From NCBI RefSeq assembly GCF_007830125.1, contig NZ_VLLG01000002.1:816985-880984 (forward strand): a stretch of DNA of 64,000 nucleotides, given 5' to 3'. This DNA is from Chitinophaga japonensis. GTDB taxonomy: Bacteria > Bacteroidota > Bacteroidia > Chitinophagales > Chitinophagaceae. Positions 30,426 to 37,895 of the stretch are shown piece after piece (the first letter of the stretch is position 1; each line of letters starts with the position of its first letter). The notes beneath the pieces are model-generated. The model searched no databases and was not told the origin of the DNA. It was given only the letters and a program-made list of their open reading frames with translations. The position numbers were made by a program, and so were the translations under genes.

Positions 30426-31352
30426 TCAATGTCGTGAATTGTTTTTTAAGATCCGCTGCAACTGCCTGGCTGTTTTGAATCCGCAGCGTGAAGCGATATA
30501 TTCAATAGTGAAATTGGGATTGTTAAGCATGGTTCTCGCCAGTTCCAGTCTCAAAAGCGTCAGATATTCGAGTATGGTCGCACCGGTCTTTTCTTTAAAC
30601 ACCCGGCTCAGGTTCCTCGGGCTCATGGCAACCATATCGGCCAGGCGCTCAATGGAGTTTTCATCGGCGAGATGCTCAATAAGATAATCCTGTACGATAT
30701 GAATGTTTGGATTGATATGGTTCCGGTAATCCAGGTAAACACTTTGCTGTGTATGGTTCTGGCTTCTTCGGTGGTACACAACCAGCCCTCGTGCCACCTT
30801 ATGTGTAAATAAGGCATCCTTCAATTCTTCCAGGATAGCCAGTGAAAGGTCGATGCCTGCGCTGATGCCCGCACTGGTATATACATTATTGCTTTTTTTG
30901 AACAAAATACCGGTTAATACTTTTGCATCCGGGAAAGCTTGCTGTAGCGCTTCTATTCTTCTCCAATGTGTAGTACACTCGGTGTTTTTCAATAAACCCG
31001 CATAACCTAATGCAAAGGCACCGTTACAGACCGAACAAATAAACGTGCCTTTATCGGAACAATGTTTCAGCCACTTAAAGAATGCATGCTGCGTTTTGAA
31101 AGCACTGCTGCTAACATATTGAAAATCCATGCCCGGCACAAATAGATAATCGCTGGCAGACAGGTTAGCGTCACTGAAGTGGCTGACTTTACCAAATGGA
31201 AGCCCTGATGAACTTACGCTAGCTTCCTCTAAGCAATAAAATTCAAGCTCAGCTTCGAAGCCATAGTACTTTGCTTCGGTAAACACCTGCATAGGTCCCG
31301 CCAGGTCAAGTATTTCAACGGCTGGTGGTACTATAAACGCTATTTTTTTCAT
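30426..31352 (-). CDS. GlxA family transcriptional regulator (DJ-1/PfpI-like plus AraC)
   Basis: A 308-residue regulator. The N-terminal part (about 1-185) is DJ-1/PfpI-like: KKIAFIVPPAVEILDLAGPM, DYLFVPGMDFQ and FICSVCNGAFALGYAGLL, with the Cys of the nucleophile elbow present. The C-terminal 100 residues are an AraC pair of helix-turn-helices: ENSIERLADMVAMSPRNLSR, VFKEKTGATILEYLTLLRLE and FTIEYIASRCGFKTARQLQR. Start at 31352 fits the family beginning; the frame is open to 31388. It is the first gene of the minus-strand esterase/GH74 group and may control the serine hydrolase or the whole cluster. Confidence 0.9.
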   Translation of the reverse strand: MKKIAFIVPPAVEILDLAGPMQVFTEAKYYGFEAELEFYCLEEASVSSSGLPFGKVSHFSDANLSASDYLFVPGMDFQYVSSSAFKTQHAFFKWLKHCSDKGTFICSVCNGAFALGYAGLLKNTECTTHWRRIEALQQAFPDAKVLTGILFKKSNNVYTSAGISAGIDLSLAILEELKDALFTHKVARGLVVYHRRSQNHTQQSVYLDYRNHINPNIHIVQDYLIEHLADENSIERLADMVAMSPRNLSRVFKEKTGATILEYLTLLRLELARTMLNNPNFTIEYIASRCGFKTARQLQRILKNNSRH

Positions 31353-31621
31353 AAACCAGGTTTGTTTTCCTTCGATAAAATGGAGCACAAAATGCTTCCT
31401 GGGTCTGCTACAGCAAAAATACCGACGTTTGAAAGGGACTGACAGACAGCGGGGCGTCAGAAACGGACATAATATTCTTGCATAGTGTTGAGTAGTTTAC
31501 TGTACGGGCTTCCCGGACCGGATTGCTTCCGATCGCCCAAACCACACGTTTCGAACCTCTGAGGTAAATTTTATTTTTCAGCTAATCGTAAACCTGGCGG
31601 GCAATATAGGGGAAAACAAAG

Positions 31622-31658
31622 AAGGGGACAAACCATTTTTGCATTGATTTGTCCCCTT
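31622..31658. terminator. Hairpin next to the distal att site, probable original tRNA-Ser terminator
   Basis: Perfect 11-base arms AAGGGGACAAA (31622-31632) and TTTGTCCCCTT (31648-31658). It directly adjoins the tRNA-end repeat at 31661. Before insertion it would have lain just downstream of tRNA-Ser and could have been its terminator. Confidence 0.7.
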
Positions 31659-31660
31659 TA

Positions 31661-31682
31661 GCGGAGGAGAAGGGATTCGAAC
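31661..31682 (-). repeat. Distal attachment site (copy of tRNA-Ser 3' end)
   Basis: Twenty-two bases identical to 41421-41442, that is, the acceptor and T-arm end of tRNA-Ser with no rest of the tRNA (the sequence diverges at 31683). This is the expected product of site-specific insertion into a tRNA 3' end. Confidence 0.88.
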
Positions 31683-31733
31683 TCCTCCTCAAATATGCTG
31701 TAGTATTAAGGTATCCGGCTCTGGTGGCGGGCT

Positions 31734-31750
31734 GGTGCACCGAATTTTCC
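31734..31750 (+). repeat. Arm-like repeat, distal end of the element
   Basis: GGTGCACCGAATTTTCC, identical and in the same orientation as 41299-41315 at the other end. Likely an integrase or accessory-protein binding site. Confidence 0.6.
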
Positions 31751-31767
31751 ACCTTGGGTTTTAGTGA

Positions 31768-32013
31768 CGTTTACAGTTCAAATTTAAACAAATTGGTTTA
31801 AAAAAGAGCAATGCCTTTTCTACTCTACTGAAAGTTTTACAAGGTGTAAGATTAAGGTGTTCTGTACCTGACTATGAGTTTTTGCTTCGAAGAAAAAACA
31901 TAGCACTTTGGGGTTACATATCTTTGATAGCATATTTGAATCCTAGAAAATATTATGAAAAAGAAGGACCTAACTCTCTCTTTTTGAAAGAATACTCGTT
32001 AATTTCACATTGA
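31768..32013 (+). pseudogene. Gene fragment without a start codon at the element's distal end
   Basis: A frame open for 81 sense codons with protein-like composition (it includes FSTLLKVLQGVRLRCSVPDY and NPRKYYEKEGPNSLFLKEYS) and a stop at 32011-32013. It has no ATG and begins right after an in-frame TGA. It may be the 3' remnant of a gene cut off by recombination, or use a rare TTG start. No family is recognised. Confidence 0.3.
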
Positions 32014-32057
32014 CACCTTTCATCTCCAAGATGTAGACAGACTGAATTTTTTATAAA

Positions 32058-33176
32058 ATGGAATTTATGAGTAAAAATTACTATGTTCAAAACGAACTCA
32101 AGGAGATAGGATTTACAAAGTCCCTAATAAACAAATACCTCCCCAATCCCGACAAAACAGAAAAGAACAAGCATTCCAAAAAAAAACCAATCAAACTATT
32201 CTTGGCTGAACGTGTACATTCTATTCAACAAAGCGAAGAATTCAAGAATGACTTGAACGGCCTTAAAAACAGGAAAAACAGTGCAACAATTGCGTCATCA
32301 AAAACTATTAAAACAAAGCAACAAAGAATTGTAAAATTTGCCAATAGTTTGAATATCCGAATTAATAACACGAAAAAAATCACTGATTTAATAGATGAAG
32401 CATTAGATGACCGTTACAATTATATTCTCGAACGAGAAGGCATCCACTCAAAGCGGTTGAAAGATTTTAGCTCTTTTGACGATGAATACAAACTTAGGCG
32501 TACAGCTAATTACATAAAATATAACTATTCGAATTATTCATCTCTTACAAACGAAGTAGAAGGTAAAGTCGGGATCGGAATAGCTATTTTAATAATTGAA
32601 AAAAAATTTTATATTGAATTAGGAAGTGTATACCCCTCCTTAAAAGAATATTGTGACGATGAACTAGAAAAAATGTCCTGTCCCACTCTGGCCTATGAGG
32701 AAACTCCCCCAAATGAAAAAATATCGCGGGAATTGTATATTGGGGATTTGGATCGTGACGGCATAGTAAAAGTTCGACAAGAACAGGCTCGATTAAAATC
32801 TTTATTAACTAACGGTAAGCCCGAAGGTCAATGTTGTTTTTGTCACAAGATCTATCCAACGGATTTTCTCCGGTGCGCACATATAAAAAAAAGAAGCGAA
32901 TGTTTAGATGAAGAAAAAATAAACATCAATGTCGTTATGCTAAATTGCCCTATCTGTGATAGTCTATATGAACAGGGTTATATTGGCGTAGAAAATGGAA
33001 GCGTTATTACTCTTCGAAAAGAGAGAATTGCTAAAGATCTTTTGAACTTAATTACGGATATTGAAGGTAATATATGCTTAATTTATTCTACGAAAAACAG
33101 TCATTTTTTTAGTTGGCATATTGAATTTCATACGCAATCTATTCTTTCCGGGAAAAGGAAAACTCGTCAAATTTGA
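32058..33176 (+). CDS. HNH endonuclease-like protein
   Basis: A 372-residue protein with a C-terminal HNH-type nuclease core. Cys pair CCFC (residues 259-262), then DFLRCAHIKKRSEC with the catalytic-type His at 275, an acidic stretch LDEEKININ, and a second Cys pair CPIC (297-300) followed by DSLYEQGYIGVENG. The layout resembles HNH domains of restriction enzymes, where AHI...NG...L...FDxGLI occurs; here the usual late His is replaced by Asp in CPICDSLYEQG. The N-terminal 60 residues (IGFTKSLINKYLPNPDKTEK, then KLFLAERVHSIQQSEEF) look like a small DNA-binding module. Alternative start at Met4. It probably cuts invading DNA. No methylase lies nearby. Confidence 0.7.
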   Translation: MEFMSKNYYVQNELKEIGFTKSLINKYLPNPDKTEKNKHSKKKPIKLFLAERVHSIQQSEEFKNDLNGLKNRKNSATIASSKTIKTKQQRIVKFANSLNIRINNTKKITDLIDEALDDRYNYILEREGIHSKRLKDFSSFDDEYKLRRTANYIKYNYSNYSSLTNEVEGKVGIGIAILIIEKKFYIELGSVYPSLKEYCDDELEKMSCPTLAYEETPPNEKISRELYIGDLDRDGIVKVRQEQARLKSLLTNGKPEGQCCFCHKIYPTDFLRCAHIKKRSECLDEEKININVVMLNCPICDSLYEQGYIGVENGSVITLRKERIAKDLLNLITDIEGNICLIYSTKNSHFFSWHIEFHTQSILSGKRKTRQI

Positions 33177-33197
33177 TCATGTTTAACCAGAAGGTAT

Positions 33198-33227
33198 CCC
33201 TCCGACTAAGTACACTTGGTTGGAGGG
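33198..33227. terminator. Hairpin between converging nuclease genes
   Basis: Thirteen-base arms at 33198-33210 and 33215-33227 (CCCTCCGACTAAG/CTTGGTTGGAGGG, two wobble positions), loop TACA. No long T run follows, so termination is likely but not certain. Confidence 0.5.
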
Positions 33228-33265
33228 AGTTTAAAGTGACTACATTAGTTGCTTAAACTATCGAT

Positions 33266-33418
33266 ATGGAGGAAAAGTCAATCAAAGTAAGCCGTAAGTT
33301 CCGAAGTAAGGCAGAAATTTTTGGGTTGTTGGAAGCCCATCATCACTGTGGAGGCACCCAATTACGGAGAAATATATCAATATCCTTAAGACAAGCGGGC
33401 TACTTAAAATATGGATAG
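33266..33418 (+). pseudogene. Possible transposase-accessory remnant (50 codons)
   Basis: An ATG frame of 50 residues whose first 30 (KVSRKFRSKAEIFGLLEAH) resemble the beginning of small IS-encoded helix-turn-helix accessory proteins (SKAEILxLLEAxxxSG). After that the likeness ends and the frame runs into the 3' end of the opposite-strand nuclease gene. It is probably a decayed IS fragment. Confidence 0.35.
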
Positions 33419-35037
33419 TCGATTACTTTTATGCGCCAGCCTCTTGCTGACCTTTCGGAGACTGCAAGACCGGGAGGCATATAATTATTACGTATAAATT
33501 CAGCAAGACGAAAAAAGCAAACAGTTTTAACAGCACCATTAACCATATAAAATGTAGGCGTATTGATTATGAACATCCCTTCCACCTGGCAAGCTGCCGC
33601 TTTAATGGAAAAACCGGGATATTTGCGGGCGAGATGCTTACAAACAAGTTCCTTATTTCCCTGGACCCATTTGACTTTATTGACAATTTTGCGTTCATAA
33701 GTTTGCTTAAAATTGGAGTAATCGGCCGAGAAGGAAAGCATATCATATCTGGCACGATTATACTTACAATCAGCGACTACAATCACATTTCTCTTCGGGT
33801 CAACCCAGACAAAATCCATCTCACCGATACCTTGTACGTCAACCTTAACAGAGTGCTTTCCTCCGTCTGAAAAAGATAAAATATTTCGATCATAGGGTAG
33901 ATGCAGATGGTCCAGAACTTTTACAACTTCATCTTCCAAAAGACTGTCATGTTGCTCACTTTTTCTATCCAAGTACTTTACAAAACATGGATTATTTTTC
34001 CATTCATTGGCGGCTTTGTTCCATTGAAATCCATTAGTTGCAAGAACCGTAATGCTTTCGGCCCATTTTTGCACGCCGATAAGCTGTCGGTCCGTTCCAT
34101 TTTCATTAACTACAAGGATCGGACGAAATAAATGTCGTTCCATGGCATTAACTTTATATACAGATTCTTTGATAGGCAACTTATTCTGACGGTTGAAAGT
34201 AAGACCATTATAAAAGTCTGCAGCATTCTGTTGGCTGGCTCCCTGGCTCACTTGGTTTTGAATAAGGATGCCAGGCTCTATTGTTTGAAATTTCCAGCCT
34301 TCGGGGCTGTGGTGCTTTTTTATATGAACTATTTGATGGCCTGCAAAATCATAATCTATACCCATGCAATTTTTCAATGCAACTTTCATCTCATCAACTC
34401 CCTTTTTGTCAAAGATGCCATACTTGAAGTCCTCGTTCATAACCTCTTTCAGTTTTGAGAATATCGCCTCAATTGCCGAAGGCCTTGCCAATTTCAAATA
34501 TCCATCTGCACCAATGTCCAGTTGCAGCGTCCCCGGGATCATTCGCATTTCGGCAAGGTATTGTGCAAAACCGAATAGTTCTGATCCAAGAAACAACAGG
34601 TCTTCTATTATTTCATCATATTGCAGGAGTATGGCCGGATTTTCTTTGGAAATACGAGTATAGGTTACATCACAGGTCTGTTCCAATGCCAGTTTAAATA
34701 TCCTCCTGTTCATGGCTAGATCATCTTCCTTTATGGCAATCGTTTCGTAGATATTCTCCCCACCCAAAACACGGGTCCAAAGCTTTACTGAAGATTCATG
34801 GAATGCAAACAAGTAACATACAAATAGTTTATCGTCAATCACCGATATGATCTTGGTAAATTCCTGTGCGCACCAATCGTAACACTCTTCTAAGATGATC
34901 CCAAGCATTGCAGGATCGCCAATTGCCGTATGACCAAACTTTTGAATGATATAGGTCGTTATTTGCGTATGATATTTTATAGCAGACCGCTGTTCGTAAG
35001 TAATGAAAATTTCATCAGCTGAAATAAATATTTTCAT
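33400..35037 (-). CDS. PD-(D/E)XK nuclease-like protein, probable restriction/defence effector
   Basis: A 545-residue protein. The C-terminal third shows a PD-(D/E)XK core: a helix with LLEDEVVKVLDHL (Glu near 368-370), then GEMDFVWVDP (Asp408) and VVADCKYNRA (Asp423-x-Lys425), followed by a helix rich in basic and polar residues. The N-terminal two thirds (with FICYLF-like and YDEIIEDLLFLGSELFGFA helices) match no family I can name. The ATG overlaps the stop of a 68-codon gene upstream (ATGA), which implies coupled synthesis. The late domain is like those of McrC-type or Mrr-type restriction proteins, but no McrB-like GTPase is present. Confidence 0.65.
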   Translation of the reverse strand: MKIFISADEIFITYEQRSAIKYHTQITTYIIQKFGHTAIGDPAMLGIILEECYDWCAQEFTKIISVIDDKLFVCYLFAFHESSVKLWTRVLGGENIYETIAIKEDDLAMNRRIFKLALEQTCDVTYTRISKENPAILLQYDEIIEDLLFLGSELFGFAQYLAEMRMIPGTLQLDIGADGYLKLARPSAIEAIFSKLKEVMNEDFKYGIFDKKGVDEMKVALKNCMGIDYDFAGHQIVHIKKHHSPEGWKFQTIEPGILIQNQVSQGASQQNAADFYNGLTFNRQNKLPIKESVYKVNAMERHLFRPILVVNENGTDRQLIGVQKWAESITVLATNGFQWNKAANEWKNNPCFVKYLDRKSEQHDSLLEDEVVKVLDHLHLPYDRNILSFSDGGKHSVKVDVQGIGEMDFVWVDPKRNVIVVADCKYNRARYDMLSFSADYSNFKQTYERKIVNKVKWVQGNKELVCKHLARKYPGFSIKAAACQVEGMFIINTPTFYMVNGAVKTVCFFRLAEFIRNNYMPPGLAVSERSARGWRIKVIDYPYFK

Positions 35038-35240
35038 AATGACAGAATGATTTTCGTATGCTCGATTGATGTCATTTGGGTTAAAGAAGGAGATTCCATA
35101 CGCTGCATTTTGCTGCAGGAAATGGCTTTACACCTTAGGTAACTCATGTCAGTAGAACTGGGCTTCTGCAACCTCTTTAGTGACCCTTTTTTAATAATCC
35201 ATTCTCGTTGCTTCTTTCGCCCCCTGTAAACAAAAGCCAT
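35034..35240 (-). CDS. Small basic protein coupled to the PD-(D/E)XK nuclease
   Basis: Sixty-eight residues, strongly basic at the start (MAFVYRGRKKQREWIIKKGS, then LKRLQKP) with no recognised family. Its TGA overlaps the nuclease ATG by the ATGA arrangement, and both are A+T-rich, which supports a real gene. It might bind DNA or the nuclease; function unknown. Confidence 0.5.
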   Translation of the reverse strand: MAFVYRGRKKQREWIIKKGSLKRLQKPSSTDMSYLRCKAISCSKMQRMESPSLTQMTSIEHTKIILSL

Positions 35241-35451
35241 TATATTATTTTAAGCTATTGACAAAATCCATTATTTCACCGCCTGTCCATACCGATGCCT
35301 TAACAAGAAATCTATCGACTGAACTAAATCGAAGTAAGATTAGCGAATAGTATTTTGTAGGTTTCATTTTATAGAAGAATATAGTAAATTACTGTTACCA
35401 ATTTTCTAATCTATACTCTCAAATACCTAGCAAAGTAGCTATCTCAATTTA

Positions 35452-36168
35452 CTACTGCATGATATAAATATTTGCCATTATGTTTATAAATCGTTCTTTA
35501 GAGATGAGCGACCTGTTTTCAAGATCTTTGTAAAAAGAAATAAATTTTTGCACTGTCACTTGTTCTTCCCCATCTTTTGGAGTAAAATAGTCTTTATATA
35601 TGCTAAGGGCTTCAGATGTCCAATCAATGCCATCGTCTTTAACGAAATTTTCTGCAATCATAAGAAGTGTGGTGGCGTAATCTTTCGTAAAAATATCTGT
35701 AGGTTGGAGCCAATTCCATTTGCTCTTATTGCCTTTCATTCTTGCAGCATCTGTATAAAAACACAACTGTTTGATCCTATCTAATTCTAAAGCAGCTGGC
35801 CCTTTGGGATCTGTAACTTTTGATAAAAGTTCAATGTTGTTAATGCCTTTCTCTTTAAGCAAAGGGAACTTCCAATTAGCATTTTTGTGTTTATGATCCC
35901 TAAAATTCTGCCATGCCGAAGCTACTTTCTGCTTATATAATAGTAATTGTTTAATCATTTCGATCTTTCCCTTTTCTTCTATTGCGAGAATTGCAAGTGC
36001 AATTGCGCGAGGATAATAACTATTATTCAGAAGTAATCTTGATTCAGAAAGTAAAGAAAAAGCATTTTCAATTGAAAGCTTTATACCAATTTCTGCCATC
36101 TCCGGGGTAACAACACCCGAATATGTCTCTATCTCATCAAACAAACTTTCTAAGAAATCCGAACTCAT
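35452..36168 (-). CDS. AbiV-family (HEPN) abortive infection protein
   Basis: A 238-residue AbiV-like protein. The characteristic helical part is at about residues 25-80: IENAFSLLSESRLLLNNSYY, PRAIALAILAIEEKGKIEMI. The EExGK pattern after a run of Ala is typical. AbiV of Lactococcus stops phage growth by blocking translation after a phage protein switches it on, and the family is a member of the HEPN clan of mostly RNA-cutting proteins. It follows the HEXXH gene by 76 bases on the same strand and probably shares its transcript. Confidence 0.78.
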   Translation of the reverse strand: MSSDFLESLFDEIETYSGVVTPEMAEIGIKLSIENAFSLLSESRLLLNNSYYPRAIALAILAIEEKGKIEMIKQLLLYKQKVASAWQNFRDHKHKNANWKFPLLKEKGINNIELLSKVTDPKGPAALELDRIKQLCFYTDAARMKGNKSKWNWLQPTDIFTKDYATTLLMIAENFVKDDGIDWTSEALSIYKDYFTPKDGEEQVTVQKFISFYKDLENRSLISKERFINIMANIYIMQ

Positions 36169-36244
36169 TGTCTTCCAAAATTAATTTACAAATAAGATTA
36201 AAGCTATATAAAGAATATCAATGGAATCCATTTTGAATACATTT

Positions 36245-36955
36245 CTATTTATCCTTATTTCTAAAAAATGTCCAGCTCTCTAAGTTATCAGTAAATGTAC
36301 CGGCAAACTCATAGTAGCTATAAAATGGATCAATCTTCTCAATGTCAAATGTTTCCCATTCTGTCCAGAAGGTTTCAAGGATATCATATAATGCACTATC
36401 AATATTTCTCAATTGCCTATGATATTCCAAATAATTGAAAGAAAGATTAGGGCAGGCCTTCATAGCAAAGAACTTTCCCAAAAATAAATCAGCCCCATTT
36501 CTCCAATATATTGGAGAATTAAATGAATTTTCAATGAACTTGATTTCAAGTTCTCTACATTTAGGAACTTCATAGTCACTGATGAAATTTCTCCGGTCAA
36601 AGCCAAGTTGTAAATAAATTTCCAACATTTTAGAGTGATCAAGGCAATTACCAATATGTTCAAGTAGTTCTTCTGAAAGAACATTAATAAGCGTTGAATT
36701 ACTTCTGGCTATAAGCGTGATATAATTGCCGATAAAAGCACCTTTTGCTTTAAGATAAATATGTAACAGTTCATGTGTAAAAGAATCTTTGCAAGTATTG
36801 CCAACAGGTATATAAATGGCCGCATTTGAATCCTTAGTGTAGCATAAATGTGACGACTCATTAAAATATTCTAGAGTTACACTATAAACCTGACTAAGAG
36901 AGTCCCAAATCGACTGATTGCGGTAATCAATGAAAGTAGATAATTGTGGTTTCAT
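36245..36955 (-). CDS. HEXXH-motif putative metalloprotease
   Basis: A 236-residue protein with a zinc-protease-type helix, FTHELLHIYLKAKG (His61, Glu62, His65), and a possible third ligand in SEELLEHIGN (Glu95-Glu99) about 30 residues later, as in gluzincins. There is no signal peptide, so it would act in the cytoplasm. The remainder is not recognised. It lies just upstream of the AbiV gene. Cytoplasmic HEXXH proteins in defence loci often cut a partner or activate it, and AbiV could be such a partner; this is inference. Confidence 0.6.
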   Translation of the reverse strand: MKPQLSTFIDYRNQSIWDSLSQVYSVTLEYFNESSHLCYTKDSNAAIYIPVGNTCKDSFTHELLHIYLKAKGAFIGNYITLIARSNSTLINVLSEELLEHIGNCLDHSKMLEIYLQLGFDRRNFISDYEVPKCRELEIKFIENSFNSPIYWRNGADLFLGKFFAMKACPNLSFNYLEYHRQLRNIDSALYDILETFWTEWETFDIEKIDPFYSYYEFAGTFTDNLESWTFFRNKDK

Positions 36956-37021
36956 TTAACCTCTATTTCTTCTGTAAGACATCTATCTTATTCAATTCTC
37001 GTTTTATGAACGATAAAAATA

Positions 37022-37047
37022 AAAAGGGAAGCAAATGCATCCCTTTT
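37022..37047 (-). terminator. Intrinsic terminator after the 43-residue gene
   Basis: Arms AAAAGGGA (37022-37029) and TCCCTTTT (37040-37047) with an inner GCA/TGC pairing; on the minus strand the stem is followed by TTATTTTTATC. It lies 14 bases after the stop of the small gene. Confidence 0.7.
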
Positions 37048-37061
37048 CATCTTCTGAATAA

Positions 37062-37193
37062 CTAGCGCTTCTTTTTCTCGCGTTGTGATAAAGCGCTGCC
37101 TGCAGCAGCCTTGCTAGCTTTACTTGTTCTTCCATCTTTGAGCACTTTAGAAGCAGCAGAAGCTGCTTTTGCGCTTGTTACTTTCTTTGCCAT
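37062..37193 (-). CDS. 43-residue Lys/Ala/Ser-rich basic protein
   Basis: A short gene reading MAKKVTSAKAASAASKVLKD, then GRTSKASKAAAGSALSQREK and a KKR end. Small proteins of this pattern (SKVLKDxxxSKxxKxxAGSALSQ) recur in many bacteria, often in mobile regions; their role is not known. Amino-acid composition resembles histone-H1-like nucleoid proteins. It has its own terminator and an A+T-rich upstream region. Confidence 0.75.
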   Translation of the reverse strand: MAKKVTSAKAASAASKVLKDGRTSKASKAAAGSALSQREKKKR

Positions 37194-37352
37194 TGAATAA
37201 AATTTTAATTATTACATTGGTGAAGGGCTCTATTCTTCATAGCCTTTATAATGTTTAAAAGGCTAATCTTGCAGTCCCCCTAAATTATTGATTTAACATG
37301 TATGAAGTTACTCCTTAAAAAATTCTACTCGCTAGGATAATTTTTCACAGGC

Positions 37353-37361
37353 TGTGGATAA
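37353..37361 (-). promoter_or_regulatory. Single DnaA-box-like 9-mer
   Basis: TTATCCACA on the minus strand, the ideal DnaA box, within a 296-base gap (37194-37488) that otherwise shows no gene. One box alone is weak evidence for replication or DnaA control. Confidence 0.25.
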
Positions 37362-37488
37362 AAAACTAACCAAATTAGTACTAAATACTATAAATTTTAG
37401 CTAAAACCATTTAGTGGCAATTGTAGAAATTCAAGTAGAAATATAGGGGCTACTTATATTAAAAGGTGTTTATAGGAATTGTTTTATT

Positions 37489-37731
37489 CTACGCTAGTCC
37501 CTTCAACAACACATCTACCGTAATCCCATGCGCCACCGCCAGCTTTCTCAATGTAGACAATCGCATATCCTTCCCCCTCTCATATTCGCTATACTGAGAA
37601 CGGCCAATACCATGATCATACGCAAAAAAATCCGCGTTCTTATAGCCAGCGCTTATGCGAAGGTCTTTAATTCTCTTCCCTAACCGCTTGTAATATTCCT
37701 GGTCTAGCTTTTCTGATTTTTTACCTGCCAT
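37489..37731 (-). CDS. XRE family helix-turn-helix regulator
   Basis: An 80-residue protein that is essentially one XRE/Cro-type DNA-binding domain: RLGKRIKDLRISAGYKNADF, FAYDHGIGRSQYSEYERGKD (recognition helix) and LSTLRKLAVAHGITVDVLLK. It diverges from the structured leader and histidine-kinase gene. Inverted repeats (37732-37756, 37806-37831) in the shared upstream region are likely its operators, so it probably controls itself and the kinase operon. Confidence 0.92.
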   Translation of the reverse strand: MAGKKSEKLDQEYYKRLGKRIKDLRISAGYKNADFFAYDHGIGRSQYSEYERGKDMRLSTLRKLAVAHGITVDVLLKGLA

Positions 37732-37831
37732 ACAGGCAAAATAGAGATTTGCCTGTTAATAAAGTACCACTTTAAATAAGTCCTAATTAAATAGAGCCTA
37801 TAATAATAGGAATTTATTAGGAAGTTCCTAT
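37732..37831. promoter_or_regulatory. Operator cluster between XRE gene and leader RNA
   Basis: Perfect 9-base arms ACAGGCAAA (37732-37740) and TTTGCCTGT (37748-37756) touch the XRE start codon. Further on, ATAGGAA (37806-37812) and TTCCTAT (37825-37831) make a second inverted repeat, with an overlapping CCTAT-AATA-ATAGG. Such sites fit a dimeric repressor acting on both divergent promoters. Confidence 0.55.
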
Positions 37832-37846
37832 CTTCGTACTAATCAT

Positions 37847-37854
37847 TAGATTTG
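37847..37854 (+). promoter_or_regulatory. -7 promoter element for the leader/kinase operon
   Basis: TAGATTTG, a perfect match to the Bacteroidota TAnnTTTG box, 42 bases before the structured RNA. No good -33 TTG is seen at the usual distance, and a repressor site ends 16 bases upstream. Transcription would begin near 37860. Confidence 0.5.
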
Positions 37855-37895
37855 CAGTCTTCTAATAATATTTGAAGTACTTGCGCTTTGATTCT

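Noticed and set aside
31661..31740. A second tRNA at the distal att site
   Set aside because: Only the 3' acceptor and T-arm end is present; sequence diverges after 22 bases and no anticodon arm can be formed.
37353..37361. Replication origin based on a perfect DnaA box
   Set aside because: Only one box and no replication gene in the element; a single 9-mer is expected by chance now and then.
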